Below are positions 25,919 through 34,781 of a stretch of 64,000 nucleotides of DNA, piece by piece. A model generated the notes under the pieces. It did not search any database. It worked only from the letters and a program-made list of their open reading frames with translations, and was not told the origin of the DNA. The position numbers and the translations under genes are program-made. Numbering within the stretch: position 1 is the first letter of the stretch; every line of letters begins with the position of its first letter. Source of the stretch: Porphyromonadaceae bacterium UBA4262. GTDB taxonomy: Bacteria > Bacteroidota > Bacteroidia > Bacteroidales > Muribaculaceae. The stretch covers positions 78,853-142,852 of the forward strand of contig DGWI01000012.1 in assembly GCA_002396085.1 (NCBI GenBank), written 5' to 3'.

Positions 25919-27063
25919 AGAAACTATATCTGTTGTCAGTACTGGGTATGCTCACCGCACTGGCTCCTATTGTCAACAACATGTTCTCACCCGCCATGCC
26001 CGATATGGTCGAGGCCTTCGGTGTCAAGCAGTCGACAGTGCAACTGGGGTTGACTGCATCTATGTTGGGCTTGGCCATAGGCCAACTGTTCATAGGCCCA
26101 TTAAGCGACCGCATGGGACGGCGCCGTCCGTTGTTGTGGTCGATGGCACTGCTTGTGCTGGCATCGCTGGCTTGCGTTTTTGTGCCATCGATGACATCGT
26201 TCATCGTCTTGCGCGTGTTGCAGGGCATCGCAGCCGGCGGCGGCATCGTGATTGCCCGGTCGGTTGCCGCCGACCACAGTCAGGGCGCTGAGCTGCTCAA
26301 GATGCTTGCTGTGATTAACGTCTTTAATGGGCTGGTCCCTATTGTTGCTCCGATGCTGGGTGGTGCGTTAGCCACATCGATGGGATGGCAGGGCCCGATG
26401 GCGGGAATGCTGTTCGTGGCCTTGCTCCTGATGGTCGCTTGCTGGTGGATTCCTGAGTCGTTGCCAGCCTCTCGCCGGCAGACCAGCAACTTGCGTAACA
26501 CAGCCACATTATATATAAGCGTGTTTCGCAACCGCCCATGCATCTTCACCATCTTGCATCAAGGTGCAGCACTGGCGGTGTTGTTTGGCAACATTGCCCT
26601 CACGCCATTCCTGGTCGTTCATTATGGCTACAGTCCCTCGACCATTGGCTATGCACTGGGTGTTAACGGAGTGTTCACCGCCCTTGGAGCAGGGTTTGCA
26701 GCCGCAATGGGAACAGCGGTGCATGGCATGCGGATTTCGGGCTTGGGACTGATGATTAGTGCACTGGTCATGCTCGTCGTTCTGCTGGGGCACATGCCCT
26801 TCTGGGCCTACGAGTTGTGCATCAGCGTGATGCTGTTCTTTGTGGGCGTGACACTCACCAGCAGCAGCGGATATGCGATGGAGTGTGCAAGCGACCAGAC
26901 TGGCACTGCAAGTGCGCTGCTGGGAGCAGTTGGATTTGTGGTGGGTGCGTTGGTGTCGCCACTGATGGGAATCGGCGATATCGTCATTAGTGCCGCTGTG
27001 GTTTATGCGCTTTCGGCTGTGTTTTCTATCGCATTTGCCTTCAGGGCTACCATCGGTCGGTGA
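25915..27063 (+). CDS. MFS drug/solute exporter, Bcr/CflA-like
   Basis: A 382-residue inner-membrane protein with about 12 hydrophobic helices. MFS motif A appears as GPLSDRMGRRRP after the second helix, and the N-terminal MLTALAPIVNNMFSPAMPDM resembles the Bcr/CflA drug-resistance subfamily (DHA1). The substrate cannot be told. Start ATGA overlaps the stop of the AraC gene, so the pair is a regulator-exporter operon with coupled translation. Confidence 0.9.
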   Translation: MKKLYLLSVLGMLTALAPIVNNMFSPAMPDMVEAFGVKQSTVQLGLTASMLGLAIGQLFIGPLSDRMGRRRPLLWSMALLVLASLACVFVPSMTSFIVLRVLQGIAAGGGIVIARSVAADHSQGAELLKMLAVINVFNGLVPIVAPMLGGALATSMGWQGPMAGMLFVALLLMVACWWIPESLPASRRQTSNLRNTATLYISVFRNRPCIFTILHQGAALAVLFGNIALTPFLVVHYGYSPSTIGYALGVNGVFTALGAGFAAAMGTAVHGMRISGLGLMISALVMLVVLLGHMPFWAYELCISVMLFFVGVTLTSSSGYAMECASDQTGTASALLGAVGFVVGALVSPLMGIGDIVISAAVVYALSAVFSIAFAFRATIGR

Positions 27064-27362
27064 GTAGGATGTTTTTTTTGCTACAAAACTGTTACAACTT
27101 GGCTCTTTAAACAATATTTAACAGATGCGGATTAAACCTTGTCAACTTTAGACAAGTTAAAGATTTTCAGTTATTTACATTGTGCTTTTCCTCTAATTTT
27201 GGAAGGAAATAGAGGAACCTCGATAAAAAAAATCGCAAAAAAAGTTTGCATGTTAAAAATTTGATATAATTTTGCAGCGGATTTCGGACGGAGATATCCG
27301 AGGTCCAAAATTTAGTTTGACTATTAATTTAATTGTTTTATTTTTAATTTTTAAACAAAGAA
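27064..27362. promoter_or_regulatory. Promoter and leader of the small lipoprotein
   Basis: No gene is seen in this nearly 300-base stretch. TATAATTTTG near 27265-27274 resembles a -7 box, followed by a leader of about 80 bases with a small hairpin (CGGAT...ATCCG and GGAC...GTCC, about 27281-27306). The AT-rich TTAATTTAATTG stretch before the ATG is typical of well-translated Bacteroidales genes. Confidence 0.5.
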
Positions 27363-27584
27363 ATGAAAAAGTTAGTTTTATTACTTGCTGTTGTTTTTAG
27401 TGTATCTCTCTTCTCTTGCACTGGCAATGCCGAGCAGGCTGCTGAGGCTGTTGATAGCACTGCAACTGAGATGGTTGACACTCTGGCTGCTACCGTTGAT
27501 AGCGCTGCTACCGCTGCCGTTGACAGCGCAGCTGCTGCTGTTACTGAGGCTGTCGACAGCACTAAGGCTGCTGTTGCTGAGTAA
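27363..27584 (+). CDS. Small Ala-rich lipoprotein
   Basis: A 73-residue protein. A lipoprotein signal (MKKLVLLLAVVFSVSLFSC, cysteine C19) is followed by a 54-residue tail of almost only Ala, Val, Asp, Thr, Ser and Glu with repeats of AxxAVDSxA. The pattern could form one amphipathic helix or coiled coil, loosely like Lpp-type small lipoproteins. Its own leader, A/T-rich start region and a terminator right after suggest an independent, possibly abundant transcript. I cannot assign a function. Confidence 0.75.
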   Translation: MKKLVLLLAVVFSVSLFSCTGNAEQAAEAVDSTATEMVDTLAATVDSAATAAVDSAAAAVTEAVDSTKAAVAE

Positions 27585-27622
27585 TCGCATTTCGCGACAC
27601 TCTAAACACAACAAAGAGTTTG

Positions 27623-27660
27623 AAGCTGTTCCCCTCGTTGAGAGTCGAGCAGCTTTTTTT
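27623..27660 (+). terminator. Terminator after the small lipoprotein
   Basis: AAGCTG near 27623 pairs with CAGCTT, flanking an inner hairpin CTCGTTGAGAGTCGAG, and a T run (27653-27659) follows. It is a good intrinsic terminator. Confidence 0.75.
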
Positions 27661-27688
27661 GTGCACTTATCTCAACTATCAAATAAAC

Positions 27689-27718
27689 ACTGGGCTCCGC
27701 AATCATGCGAAGCCCAGT
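27689..27718. terminator. Terminator after nagB
   Basis: ACTGGGCT-c-CGCA pairs with TGCG-a-AGCCCAGT. It lies downstream of the nagB stop on the minus strand and back-to-back with the lipoprotein terminator. Confidence 0.7.
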
Positions 27719-27746
27719 ATTAATTTTTAATTCTTGACTCTTAATT

Positions 27747-28556
27747 TCAGGCAAGGGTGTTGGGATCGAGGTTGTTGCGCTCGATGTCCTTGAAGTAGCG
27801 GTAGGTGCCAACCTTGAGTTCCATGCAGGCATCCTCATCGGCAATGATGATGGCACGGCGGTGCATCTGCAGAGCGCTGAGTGTGCACATGTGGCTCACG
27901 CCGCCCTCGACGGCTTGCTGCAAGGCACGGGCCTTCTTGTAGCCGTTGACGATGATCATCACGCTCTTGGCAGCCATCACTGTACCCACGCCCACTGTGA
28001 GTGCTGTCTTGGGCACCTTGTTGATGTCGTTGTCAAAGAATCGGCTATTGGCAATGATCGTGTCTTGGGTAAGAGTCTTCTGGCGAGTGAGCGAAGCCAG
28101 CGATGATCCAGGCTCGTTAAATGCGATGTGCCCATCGGGTCCAACACCACCCATAAACAGGTCGATACCGCCTGCAGCCTGGATGCGGGCCTCATAGTCG
28201 GCACATTCCTTCTCCAAGTCCTCGGCATTGCCGTTGAGAATGTTGACATTCTCGGGCTTGATGTCAATGTGGCTGAAGAAGTTGTTCCACATGAATGAAT
28301 GATAACTCTCAGGATGTTCCTCTGGCAGGCCACAATATTCGTCCATGTTAAAGGTAATCACGTTCTGGAAACTTACTTCACCTGCCTTGTTCAGCTCGAT
28401 GAGGCGGCGATACATACCCAGGGGCGAACTGCCTGTGGGGCAACCTAGCACAAAGGGATGTTCGGGGGTGGGGTTAGCAGCATTGATACGGCTGGCAACA
28501 TAGCGAGCAGCCCACTCCGACACTTGGTCATAATTCGGTTCGATGATAAGTCTCAT
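27747..28556 (-). CDS. nagB: Glucosamine-6-phosphate deaminase NagB
   Basis: A 269-residue enzyme, close in length to E. coli NagB. It turns glucosamine-6-phosphate into fructose-6-phosphate and ammonia in the cytoplasm, feeding amino sugars from mucin or peptidoglycan into glycolysis. All catalytic residues line up with the E. coli numbering: D72 (FNMDEY), D141 and H143 (GPDGHIAFNEPGSS), E148. The substrate phosphate loop PTGSSP is at 40-45. No nag operon partner is adjacent. A second, degenerate NagB-like domain is at 34782-36776. Confidence 0.96.
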   Translation of the reverse strand: MRLIIEPNYDQVSEWAARYVASRINAANPTPEHPFVLGCPTGSSPLGMYRRLIELNKAGEVSFQNVITFNMDEYCGLPEEHPESYHSFMWNNFFSHIDIKPENVNILNGNAEDLEKECADYEARIQAAGGIDLFMGGVGPDGHIAFNEPGSSLASLTRQKTLTQDTIIANSRFFDNDINKVPKTALTVGVGTVMAAKSVMIIVNGYKKARALQQAVEGGVSHMCTLSALQMHRRAIIIADEDACMELKVGTYRYFKDIERNNLDPNTLA

Positions 28557-28659
28557 TGTTGTTTATAATTAAAAGTTGAGAGTTGCATTTAGCTTTGAAA
28601 AAATCGCTACAAAATTAGTGAATTTTGGACAAATGTCACACAGTTCGGCGAAAAATCAT

Positions 28660-28667
28660 TAACTTTG
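28660..28667 (+). promoter_or_regulatory. -7 element of surE
   Basis: TAACTTTG lies 11-17 bases before the two candidate ATG codons (28679, 28685), implying a very short leader. Confidence 0.55.
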
Positions 28668-28684
28668 CCGAAAATAAGATGCGT

Positions 28685-29464
28685 ATGAAAGATAACAAAC
28701 GACCGCTGATATTGATCAGCAATGACGACGGATATGACTACGATGGCATTCAGGCACTGATAGGCGTGGCACGTGAGTTTGGCGACCTGGTGGTTGTGGC
28801 TCCACAGCAGCACCAGAGCGGCATGGGCAGTGCCATTACCATCAGTCGGCCGCTGCGTACCTACAAGATTGTCGAAGAGGCTGGATTGACAGTCTGGCTG
28901 GTGGACGGCACACCCACCGACTGCGTCAAGATGGCACTGGACCAACTGCTCGACGGCCGTGTCCCCGACCTGTTGCTCTCGGGCATCAACCACGGTCTGA
29001 ACACGGGTGTCAACACGGTGTACAGCGGCACGATGGGCGCTGTGTTTGAGGGCGCAGCCCATCATGTCACCAGCGTGGCGTTCAGTTATGCCCGCTATGA
29101 GACCCATGTTGACTTCACTCCAACGTTGCCCTGGGTCAGGCAAATCATTGCCCGTGTGCTGGAGAAAGGTCTGCCCAGCGATGTGTGCCTCAACGTCAAC
29201 ATGCCCTACTGCGACCAGATTCAGGGCATTAAGGTCACTACAGCCGCCATGGGATGCTGGCGTGATGAGTATGAGCACCGCGTCGACCCCTTCGGTCGCG
29301 ACTACTATTGGACCACCGGTCGCTATGAGAAGGATCGACCCGACGATCCCACCACCGACCTCTACAACCTGGAGCGTGGGTGGATTGCCGCCACTCCGTG
29401 CCGCGTCGACCAGACCGCCCACGACCAACTGGCCGCCATCGGTGACCTATTGTTAAACAAATAA
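28685..29464 (+). CDS. surE: 5'/3'-nucleotidase SurE
   Basis: A 259-residue metal-dependent nucleotidase. The N-terminal LISNDDGYDYDGI contains the metal-binding DD pair (D14, D15); SGINHGLN and GTPTDCVKMAL are further SurE motifs. It removes phosphate from nucleoside monophosphates and is a cytoplasmic housekeeping or stationary-phase enzyme. The start could also be the ATG at 28679, two codons earlier; a TAACTTTG promoter box at 28660-28667 excludes the longer frame from 28625. It is followed after 8 bases by the helical-repeat protein gene. Confidence 0.93.
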   Translation: MKDNKRPLILISNDDGYDYDGIQALIGVAREFGDLVVVAPQQHQSGMGSAITISRPLRTYKIVEEAGLTVWLVDGTPTDCVKMALDQLLDGRVPDLLLSGINHGLNTGVNTVYSGTMGAVFEGAAHHVTSVAFSYARYETHVDFTPTLPWVRQIIARVLEKGLPSDVCLNVNMPYCDQIQGIKVTTAAMGCWRDEYEHRVDPFGRDYYWTTGRYEKDRPDDPTTDLYNLERGWIAATPCRVDQTAHDQLAAIGDLLLNK

Positions 29465-29472
29465 TTCCTGAT

Positions 29473-30690
29473 ATGATCAAGAGACTCCTCACCATAGCAT
29501 TGGGCATCATTGCGCTCTGCGGATTCGCAAAGACTCAGAACGTGGTGTGGGTGGTTGACGGCAAGGTCATAAACGGCGATGTCGGCATCAGTATTCAAGA
29601 CCTGACGACTGATAACCAGACCGATGCCCTTATCGCACAAGCATTTGTGGGACTGGATGCTGACGACATTGCCTCGATTTCAATCCTCAATCGCGACACG
29701 GTGGCAACCTCCTGCTGTATCGATACTGACACCGTTGTCGTGATTAAAACCAAGTCTGGTCGGCCCGTAAGGCTGCGTGATGAACTGGGGCTTTCGGATA
29801 ATCGTATTCTTGACATCGCACAGAAAATCAGTTGGATAGGCACTTCAAGTTACATTGGTGATCAGAATATGGCCTATCAGCAGTTGCTCAGCAACTTGTG
29901 CACCAATAGTGATCTTATTACTTTGGCACAATTACACCCTAAGCCTCAAATCCGGGCGTTGGCTTTTGAATTTCTGACCTATCGTGACGATCCGTCGGTT
30001 CCACAATTGTTGGAGCATGCACTGACCGACACATGTGAGTTGGTCCATCACAGTGCTGACATGAGATGGACAAGCAATGTTGCAGAATATGATGTCTGGG
30101 CTTTCAGGAAAAGCCAAATGATAGATTCCTCTCTGACCTATAATTATCTGGCACTTGACAGCCTGCTCATTTTCACACCCAACCTCAGTCACATCGATTT
30201 CATTGGCATCAATCTATTGCCCTCATTGCCAGCACTTGAAAAATACTATGCACGCCTTCATAGCATGTTTGAACAAGAAGGGATTGATAATGCTTTGATT
30301 CCCTTGGCCAGATATCATCGTGAACAAGATATTTCCTTGATTGCACAGGCACTTAGTCAGCCCAGTAAGGCCTATGCCGCACTCCATGCTGTTGCCAACT
30401 GGCCGCACCCATCGTTTTTACCTCATCTTCTAAGCCTGTTTGATTCGAATCTTAAGTCCACGGTAAGGGAAGATTTGCTTAAAGCGTTTTATTCTGCTCT
30501 GATGGCCTATGATGATCAAGCGACATACGATGTCATCGACCAGTTATTGAGCCACTTGGAGGGCAGAATGTTAGAACGGAACAGCAAGGCTTTTAAATCG
30601 GTGTTGAAAGAGCAAGAAAGGTCGCGGTATATGCCCATCTGGGAAAAGCATAGGATTAGAATTGCTCTTATGACGAAGGTATCGGGATGA
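29473..30690 (+). CDS. Secreted protein with TonB-plug-like N-terminal module and HEAT-like helices, function unknown
   Basis: A 405-residue protein with a signal peptide (about 1-20). Residues about 22-100 resemble a degenerate TonB-receptor plug: VVWVVDGKVINGD, LDADDIASISILNRD and VVVIKTKSGR mimic the plug's VVDGVP..., DIESIEVLKD and IlITTKKG. From about 105 onward it is all-helical, with repeated leucine-rich helices that could be HEAT-like, but has no barrel. Plug-like modules without a barrel are known in other Bacteroidota proteins. It lies 8 bases after surE and is probably translated from the same mRNA. No function is assigned. Confidence 0.65.
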   Translation: MIKRLLTIALGIIALCGFAKTQNVVWVVDGKVINGDVGISIQDLTTDNQTDALIAQAFVGLDADDIASISILNRDTVATSCCIDTDTVVVIKTKSGRPVRLRDELGLSDNRILDIAQKISWIGTSSYIGDQNMAYQQLLSNLCTNSDLITLAQLHPKPQIRALAFEFLTYRDDPSVPQLLEHALTDTCELVHHSADMRWTSNVAEYDVWAFRKSQMIDSSLTYNYLALDSLLIFTPNLSHIDFIGINLLPSLPALEKYYARLHSMFEQEGIDNALIPLARYHREQDISLIAQALSQPSKAYAALHAVANWPHPSFLPHLLSLFDSNLKSTVREDLLKAFYSALMAYDDQATYDVIDQLLSHLEGRMLERNSKAFKSVLKEQERSRYMPIWEKHRIRIALMTKVSG

Positions 30691-30765
30691 TGCTTGCCAA
30701 GGCTTGTAAAACACACATTTTTCACAATTTTGGGGTTTGTTGGGGGCTGTACGGCAGAAAATGAT

Positions 30766-30773
30766 TATCTTTG
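30766..30773 (+). promoter_or_regulatory. -7 element of gltX
   Basis: TATCTTTG at 30766-30773 has TTG 23 bases upstream (30740-30742). The leader to the gltX ATG is about 70 bases. Confidence 0.6.
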
Positions 30774-30849
30774 CAGATTGTTTCGGCGATTGCGAATCAC
30801 GTTCGCAATGCGTGAACCACCTACTTGTTTACTCGTTTACTAGAAAGAT

Positions 30850-32382
30850 ATGGAAAGAAAAGTCAGGGTGCGCTTTGCACCATCACCCACAGGCCCGCTC
30901 CACATCGGTGGCGTTCGCACTGCCTTGTATAACTACCTGTTTGCCCGCCAGCACGGCGGCACGATGATTCTGCGCATCGAGGACACCGACTCGACCCGCT
31001 TTGTTCCTGGTGCCGAGGACTATATCAACGAGGCCCTGCAATGGCTGGGCATCGGCATTGACGAGGGCGTGCGCGAGGGAGGCAACTATGGCCCCTACAA
31101 GCAGAGCGAGCGCCGCGACATCTACCGCAAGTATGTCAAGCAGTTGCTGGACGATGGCAAGGCTTATCTCGCCTTTGACACCCCACAGGAACTCGAAGCC
31201 AAGCGCCAAGAGGTGGCCAACTTCCAGTATGACGCATCGACACGCTTGCAGATGCGCAACTCGCTGAGCCTGCCAGCCAACGAGGTGCAACGCCTGCTGG
31301 ATGCCGGCGAGAAGCATGTGGTGCGCTTCATGATTGAGCCTAATCGCGATGTGGTGGTCAACGACCTGATTCGCGGCGTAGTGACCATCAACTCGAGCAT
31401 CCTTGACGATAAAGTGCTGTATAAGAGTGCCGATGACCTGCCCACCTATCACCTGGCCAACATTGTAGACGACCACTTGATGGAGGTGTCGCATGTCATC
31501 CGTGGCGAGGAGTGGCTGCCCAGCGCACCGCTGCATGTGTTGCTCTACGAGGCACTGGGTTGGGCCGACACGATGCCCCAGTTTGTACACCTGCCACTAC
31601 TGCTCAAGCCCGACGGTAAGGGCAAACTGAGCAAGCGTGATGGAGACCGTCTGGGCTTCCCCGTGTTCCCGCTCGAGTGGCACGACCCCAAGAGTGGCGA
31701 CATCAGCAGCGGATATCGTGAGCGTGGCTATCTGCCCCAGGCAGTGGTCAACTTCCTGGCCTTGCTGGGCTGGAATCCTGGCGACGACCGTGAGATGTTC
31801 ACCATGGACGAACTGATCAAAGAGTTCTCATTTGAGCACTGCTCCAAGAAGGGTGCCAAGTTCGACTTCGAGAAGGGCAAGTGGTTCAACCACGAGTATC
31901 TGATGAATATGGCCGATGATGAGTTGGCACAGGTATTCAAGCCCGTGCTGGCGCAACACGTTGACCCCGCTCAGTTCAGCGACGAGTACATTGCACAGGC
32001 CGTGGGTCTGGTCAAGAGCCGCGTCAACTTTGTCCACGAGTTGTGGGATCAGGCACGTTTCTTCTTTGTGCGCCCCGAGGAGTATGCCGAGAAGGACATC
32101 CGCAAGCGCTGGAAGCCCGAGACCCCCGACATCATGCGCGCGCTCATCGAGGTGCTGCGTGGCATCGATGACTTCACGAGCCAGAACAGCGAGGAGATTG
32201 TGCTCGGCTGGATCAAGGAGCACGAGTATCACATGGGCAATGTGATGAATGCCTTCCGCCTGACGGTGGTGGGCGAGTGCAAGGGTCCCCACATGTTCGA
32301 CATCAGCCAGTTGCTGGGCAAGGACGAGACTATCGCACGCATTGAAGCCGGCATCGAGAATATTCATTTAATCGAGAATTGA
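30850..32382 (+). CDS. gltX: Glutamyl-tRNA synthetase
   Basis: A 510-residue class I aminoacyl-tRNA synthetase. The HIGH-type motif is RFAPSPTGPLHIGG at residues 8-21, and the KMSKS-type motif is KLSKRDGDR. Length and the DWHDPKSG-like insert (LEWHDPKSGD) fit the Bacteroidetes GltX form. It charges tRNA-Glu in the cytoplasm. The C-terminus ends HLIEN directly at a GAGAATTGAGAATT micro-repeat, which also supplies the start region of the next gene. It has its own -7 box at 30766-30773. Confidence 0.96.
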   Translation: MERKVRVRFAPSPTGPLHIGGVRTALYNYLFARQHGGTMILRIEDTDSTRFVPGAEDYINEALQWLGIGIDEGVREGGNYGPYKQSERRDIYRKYVKQLLDDGKAYLAFDTPQELEAKRQEVANFQYDASTRLQMRNSLSLPANEVQRLLDAGEKHVVRFMIEPNRDVVVNDLIRGVVTINSSILDDKVLYKSADDLPTYHLANIVDDHLMEVSHVIRGEEWLPSAPLHVLLYEALGWADTMPQFVHLPLLLKPDGKGKLSKRDGDRLGFPVFPLEWHDPKSGDISSGYRERGYLPQAVVNFLALLGWNPGDDREMFTMDELIKEFSFEHCSKKGAKFDFEKGKWFNHEYLMNMADDELAQVFKPVLAQHVDPAQFSDEYIAQAVGLVKSRVNFVHELWDQARFFFVRPEEYAEKDIRKRWKPETPDIMRALIEVLRGIDDFTSQNSEEIVLGWIKEHEYHMGNVMNAFRLTVVGECKGPHMFDISQLLGKDETIARIEAGIENIHLIEN

Positions 32383-32385
32383 GAA

Positions 32386-33471
32386 TTGAGAATTGAGAAT
32401 TATTTAAAACTGTCGATCTTTCTGATAGTTCTCGTAACAATTAGTCCATTGTCGGGCCAGACGCTAGTGTGGGACGTGGACTTTAACACCGTGTTTGCCA
32501 ACCGCGAGGGCGGTGATGAGATGCGGCCCGACCAGACTTTCTTGTTCACGCGGCTTGAACCCGAGGTGGGCGTACAATTTGTCGACAGTAAGCACAATAC
32601 CCACCGCCTGATGGGTGGGGTGACATGGTACCAGCCGCTGAACGATGGGCTTGAGGGCTACAAGGTGTTGCCCACGCTCTACTATCAAGGCAAACGTGAC
32701 CACTGGGCTTTTACGCTCGGTGCATTTCCGCGCCGTCTGATGAAGCACGACTTGCCTCGCTATTTGTGGAGCGACTCGCTCAACTACTGTCATGCCCAAG
32801 TGCGAGGCGCTATGGTACAATATGAGCATAAGCACCGCTGGTTGCAAGCCATGATTGACTGGCGCCAGATGCAGAGCCGGACGCGACGCGAGGCCTTTAA
32901 TGTGGTGCTCAGCGGTGGCACCCACTTGGGTCATTCTCCACTTTATGCTTTGGCCCACATCCAGTATAACCACCTGGCCAAGCGCAAGGATGCACCCGAA
33001 GGCGAGGGCGTGAACGATGATGCGACGATCAACCCTATGTTGGGATGCCGATTTGACATCGGCAAAGTAAAATGTTCGGCCGAGGCTGGCGCCATCTTGC
33101 AGTTGCAGCGCAACCGTGCCGAGAATCGCTGGCGCACACCAGCCGGTTTTATAGGTAATCTTTTCGCCCACTGGCGATGGCTGGAGGTCAAGGAGTCTGT
33201 GTTTGCCGGCAAGGATTTGTTTCCGCTCTACGACCAGTTTGGTAGTGAGTTGAACTTGGGCGACCCCTATTATCGCAGTCGGTTCTATAGCCGTACAGAT
33301 GTGCGAGGGCATCTGTTCCGCAACTCTCATGTCGATGTCAGTGCTGTACTCACATTCCACGCCACCGACCGCATCACAGGCTTCTGGCAACAACTGAGTT
33401 GCCGCTTTTATGTCAGTGGCAAGGGCAAGAAATTCGACAAGAAACAGCACAGAATTAGCCCGATATTCTAA
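32386..33471 (+). CDS. Predicted outer-membrane beta-barrel or envelope protein, function unknown; no ATG start
   Basis: A 361-residue reading frame with a signal-peptide-like start (LKLSIFLIVLVTISPLSG) and many alternating strands with aromatic residues, as in outer-membrane beta barrels. It begins three bases after the gltX stop, but there is no ATG before residue 46: the only candidates are TTG codons at 32386 and nearby, inside a GAGAATTGAGAATT micro-repeat. Either TTG is used, or the repeat has replaced the original start. waaA follows after 11 bases, so the frame is probably translated within a gltX to waaA transcript. I do not recognise the family. Confidence 0.6.
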   Translation: MRIENYLKLSIFLIVLVTISPLSGQTLVWDVDFNTVFANREGGDEMRPDQTFLFTRLEPEVGVQFVDSKHNTHRLMGGVTWYQPLNDGLEGYKVLPTLYYQGKRDHWAFTLGAFPRRLMKHDLPRYLWSDSLNYCHAQVRGAMVQYEHKHRWLQAMIDWRQMQSRTRREAFNVVLSGGTHLGHSPLYALAHIQYNHLAKRKDAPEGEGVNDDATINPMLGCRFDIGKVKCSAEAGAILQLQRNRAENRWRTPAGFIGNLFAHWRWLEVKESVFAGKDLFPLYDQFGSELNLGDPYYRSRFYSRTDVRGHLFRNSHVDVSAVLTFHATDRITGFWQQLSCRFYVSGKGKKFDKKQHRISPIF

Positions 33472-33482
33472 TCCCTACTAAC

Positions 33483-34718
33483 ATGGACTTTTTCTATAAC
33501 ATAGGAATCTCGGCATATAAGTTGGCCGTGAGGTTGGCATCGGTCAAGAATCGCAAGGCGCGGCTCATGCTTGACGGGCAGGCCCGCACCTTCGACTACC
33601 TGCGCCAGCAACTTGACCCACAAGGCGGCTACATCTGGATACACGCCTCATCACTGGGCGAGTTTGAACAGGGCAGGCCGCTCATCGAGATGATACGCCG
33701 CGATCGCCCTGATGCACACATTTTGTTGTCGTTCTTCTCACCCTCGGGCTACGAGGTGCGCAAGAACTATAACCAGGTCGATGCCGTGTGCTATTTGCCG
33801 TTTGACCTGCCGGGCAACGTCAAGAAGTTTCTCGACCTGGTCAAGCCACAGATGGCCATCTTTGTCAAATATGAATTCTGGGGTAACTACCTGAATGAAC
33901 TACGTCGCCGCGATGTGCCCACCTTCAGCATCTCGGCCATCTTCCGTCCCGACCAAGTTTTCTTCAAGCCGTGGGGTAGCAAGATGCGCAACATCCTGAA
34001 GTGCTTCACCCGACTCTATGTCCAGAACGAGGAGTCGCGACAACTGCTGCAGAGCGTGGGCATCGACCAGGTAGAGGTGGCGGGCGACACGCGTTTTGAC
34101 CGCGTGGCACATGTGCGTGAACAGACCAAGCAGTTCCCCACCATAGAGAACTTTGTGGCCGATGCGCGCTTGACGGTGGTCATGGGCAGCTCGTGGGAGC
34201 CTGACGAGGACTTGATGATACCCTACTTCAACAGCCATCAGGGCATCAAACTCATTATTGCTCCGCATGAGTTTGACCGTGAGCGTTTGCTGGCCATCAT
34301 GTCCCGCATCAAGCGCCCCGCCGGGCTATTTAGTCAGTCATTGCCTGCGACTTCGGCACAACTCGATTGCATCATCATCGACAGTTTCGGGTTGTTGTCA
34401 TCGCTCTACCGCTATGGGCAAATTGCGATGATTGGTGGCGGGTTTGGGGCTGGCATCCACAACCTCAATGAGGCAGCCGTCTACGGAATGCCTGTCATCT
34501 TTGGCCCTAACTACCACAAGTTCAGCGAGGCTAAAGATTTGATTGCCTGTGGTGGCGGATTCACGGTGAGCAATGCCGACGAGTTTAGTGCCGTGATGGA
34601 TCGCCTGGTGAGCGACAGCAGCGAGTTGCACCGCTGTGGCACCATCGCCGAGCACTACATCCAGAGCCATCTGGGAGCCACCCAACTCATCTACGACCAA
34701 ATTAAGAAGCATATTTAA
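33483..34718 (+). CDS. waaA: 3-deoxy-D-manno-octulosonic acid (Kdo) transferase
   Basis: A 411-residue GT30 enzyme. The N-terminal FFYNIGISAYKLAVRLAS forms the usual membrane-anchoring helix, then ASSLGEFEQGRPLIE carries the catalytic Glu. FVKYEFWGNYL, SWEPDED and GGGFGAGIHNLNEAA with FGPNYHKF match the GT-B nucleotide-sugar half. It adds Kdo from CMP-Kdo to lipid A precursors at the inner face of the inner membrane. It lies 11 bp after the barrel-like gene and may be co-transcribed from gltX onward. Confidence 0.95.
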   Translation: MDFFYNIGISAYKLAVRLASVKNRKARLMLDGQARTFDYLRQQLDPQGGYIWIHASSLGEFEQGRPLIEMIRRDRPDAHILLSFFSPSGYEVRKNYNQVDAVCYLPFDLPGNVKKFLDLVKPQMAIFVKYEFWGNYLNELRRRDVPTFSISAIFRPDQVFFKPWGSKMRNILKCFTRLYVQNEESRQLLQSVGIDQVEVAGDTRFDRVAHVREQTKQFPTIENFVADARLTVVMGSSWEPDEDLMIPYFNSHQGIKLIIAPHEFDRERLLAIMSRIKRPAGLFSQSLPATSAQLDCIIIDSFGLLSSLYRYGQIAMIGGGFGAGIHNLNEAAVYGMPVIFGPNYHKFSEAKDLIACGGGFTVSNADEFSAVMDRLVSDSSELHRCGTIAEHYIQSHLGATQLIYDQIKKHI

Positions 34719-34781
34719 TAACATCATCTAGTGTGTCTCTAGGCCATCTAGAACCTCTGGGAAAAAGGGAATAGACTAATT
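34719..34781. repeat. CTAGA micro-repeat spacer
   Basis: CATCTAG, CTCTAGG and CATCTAGAACC units fill the 63-base gap between waaA and the NagB-like gene. Related CTAGATATTCTAG repeats are at 12499-12538 and 53145-53193. Confidence 0.45.
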
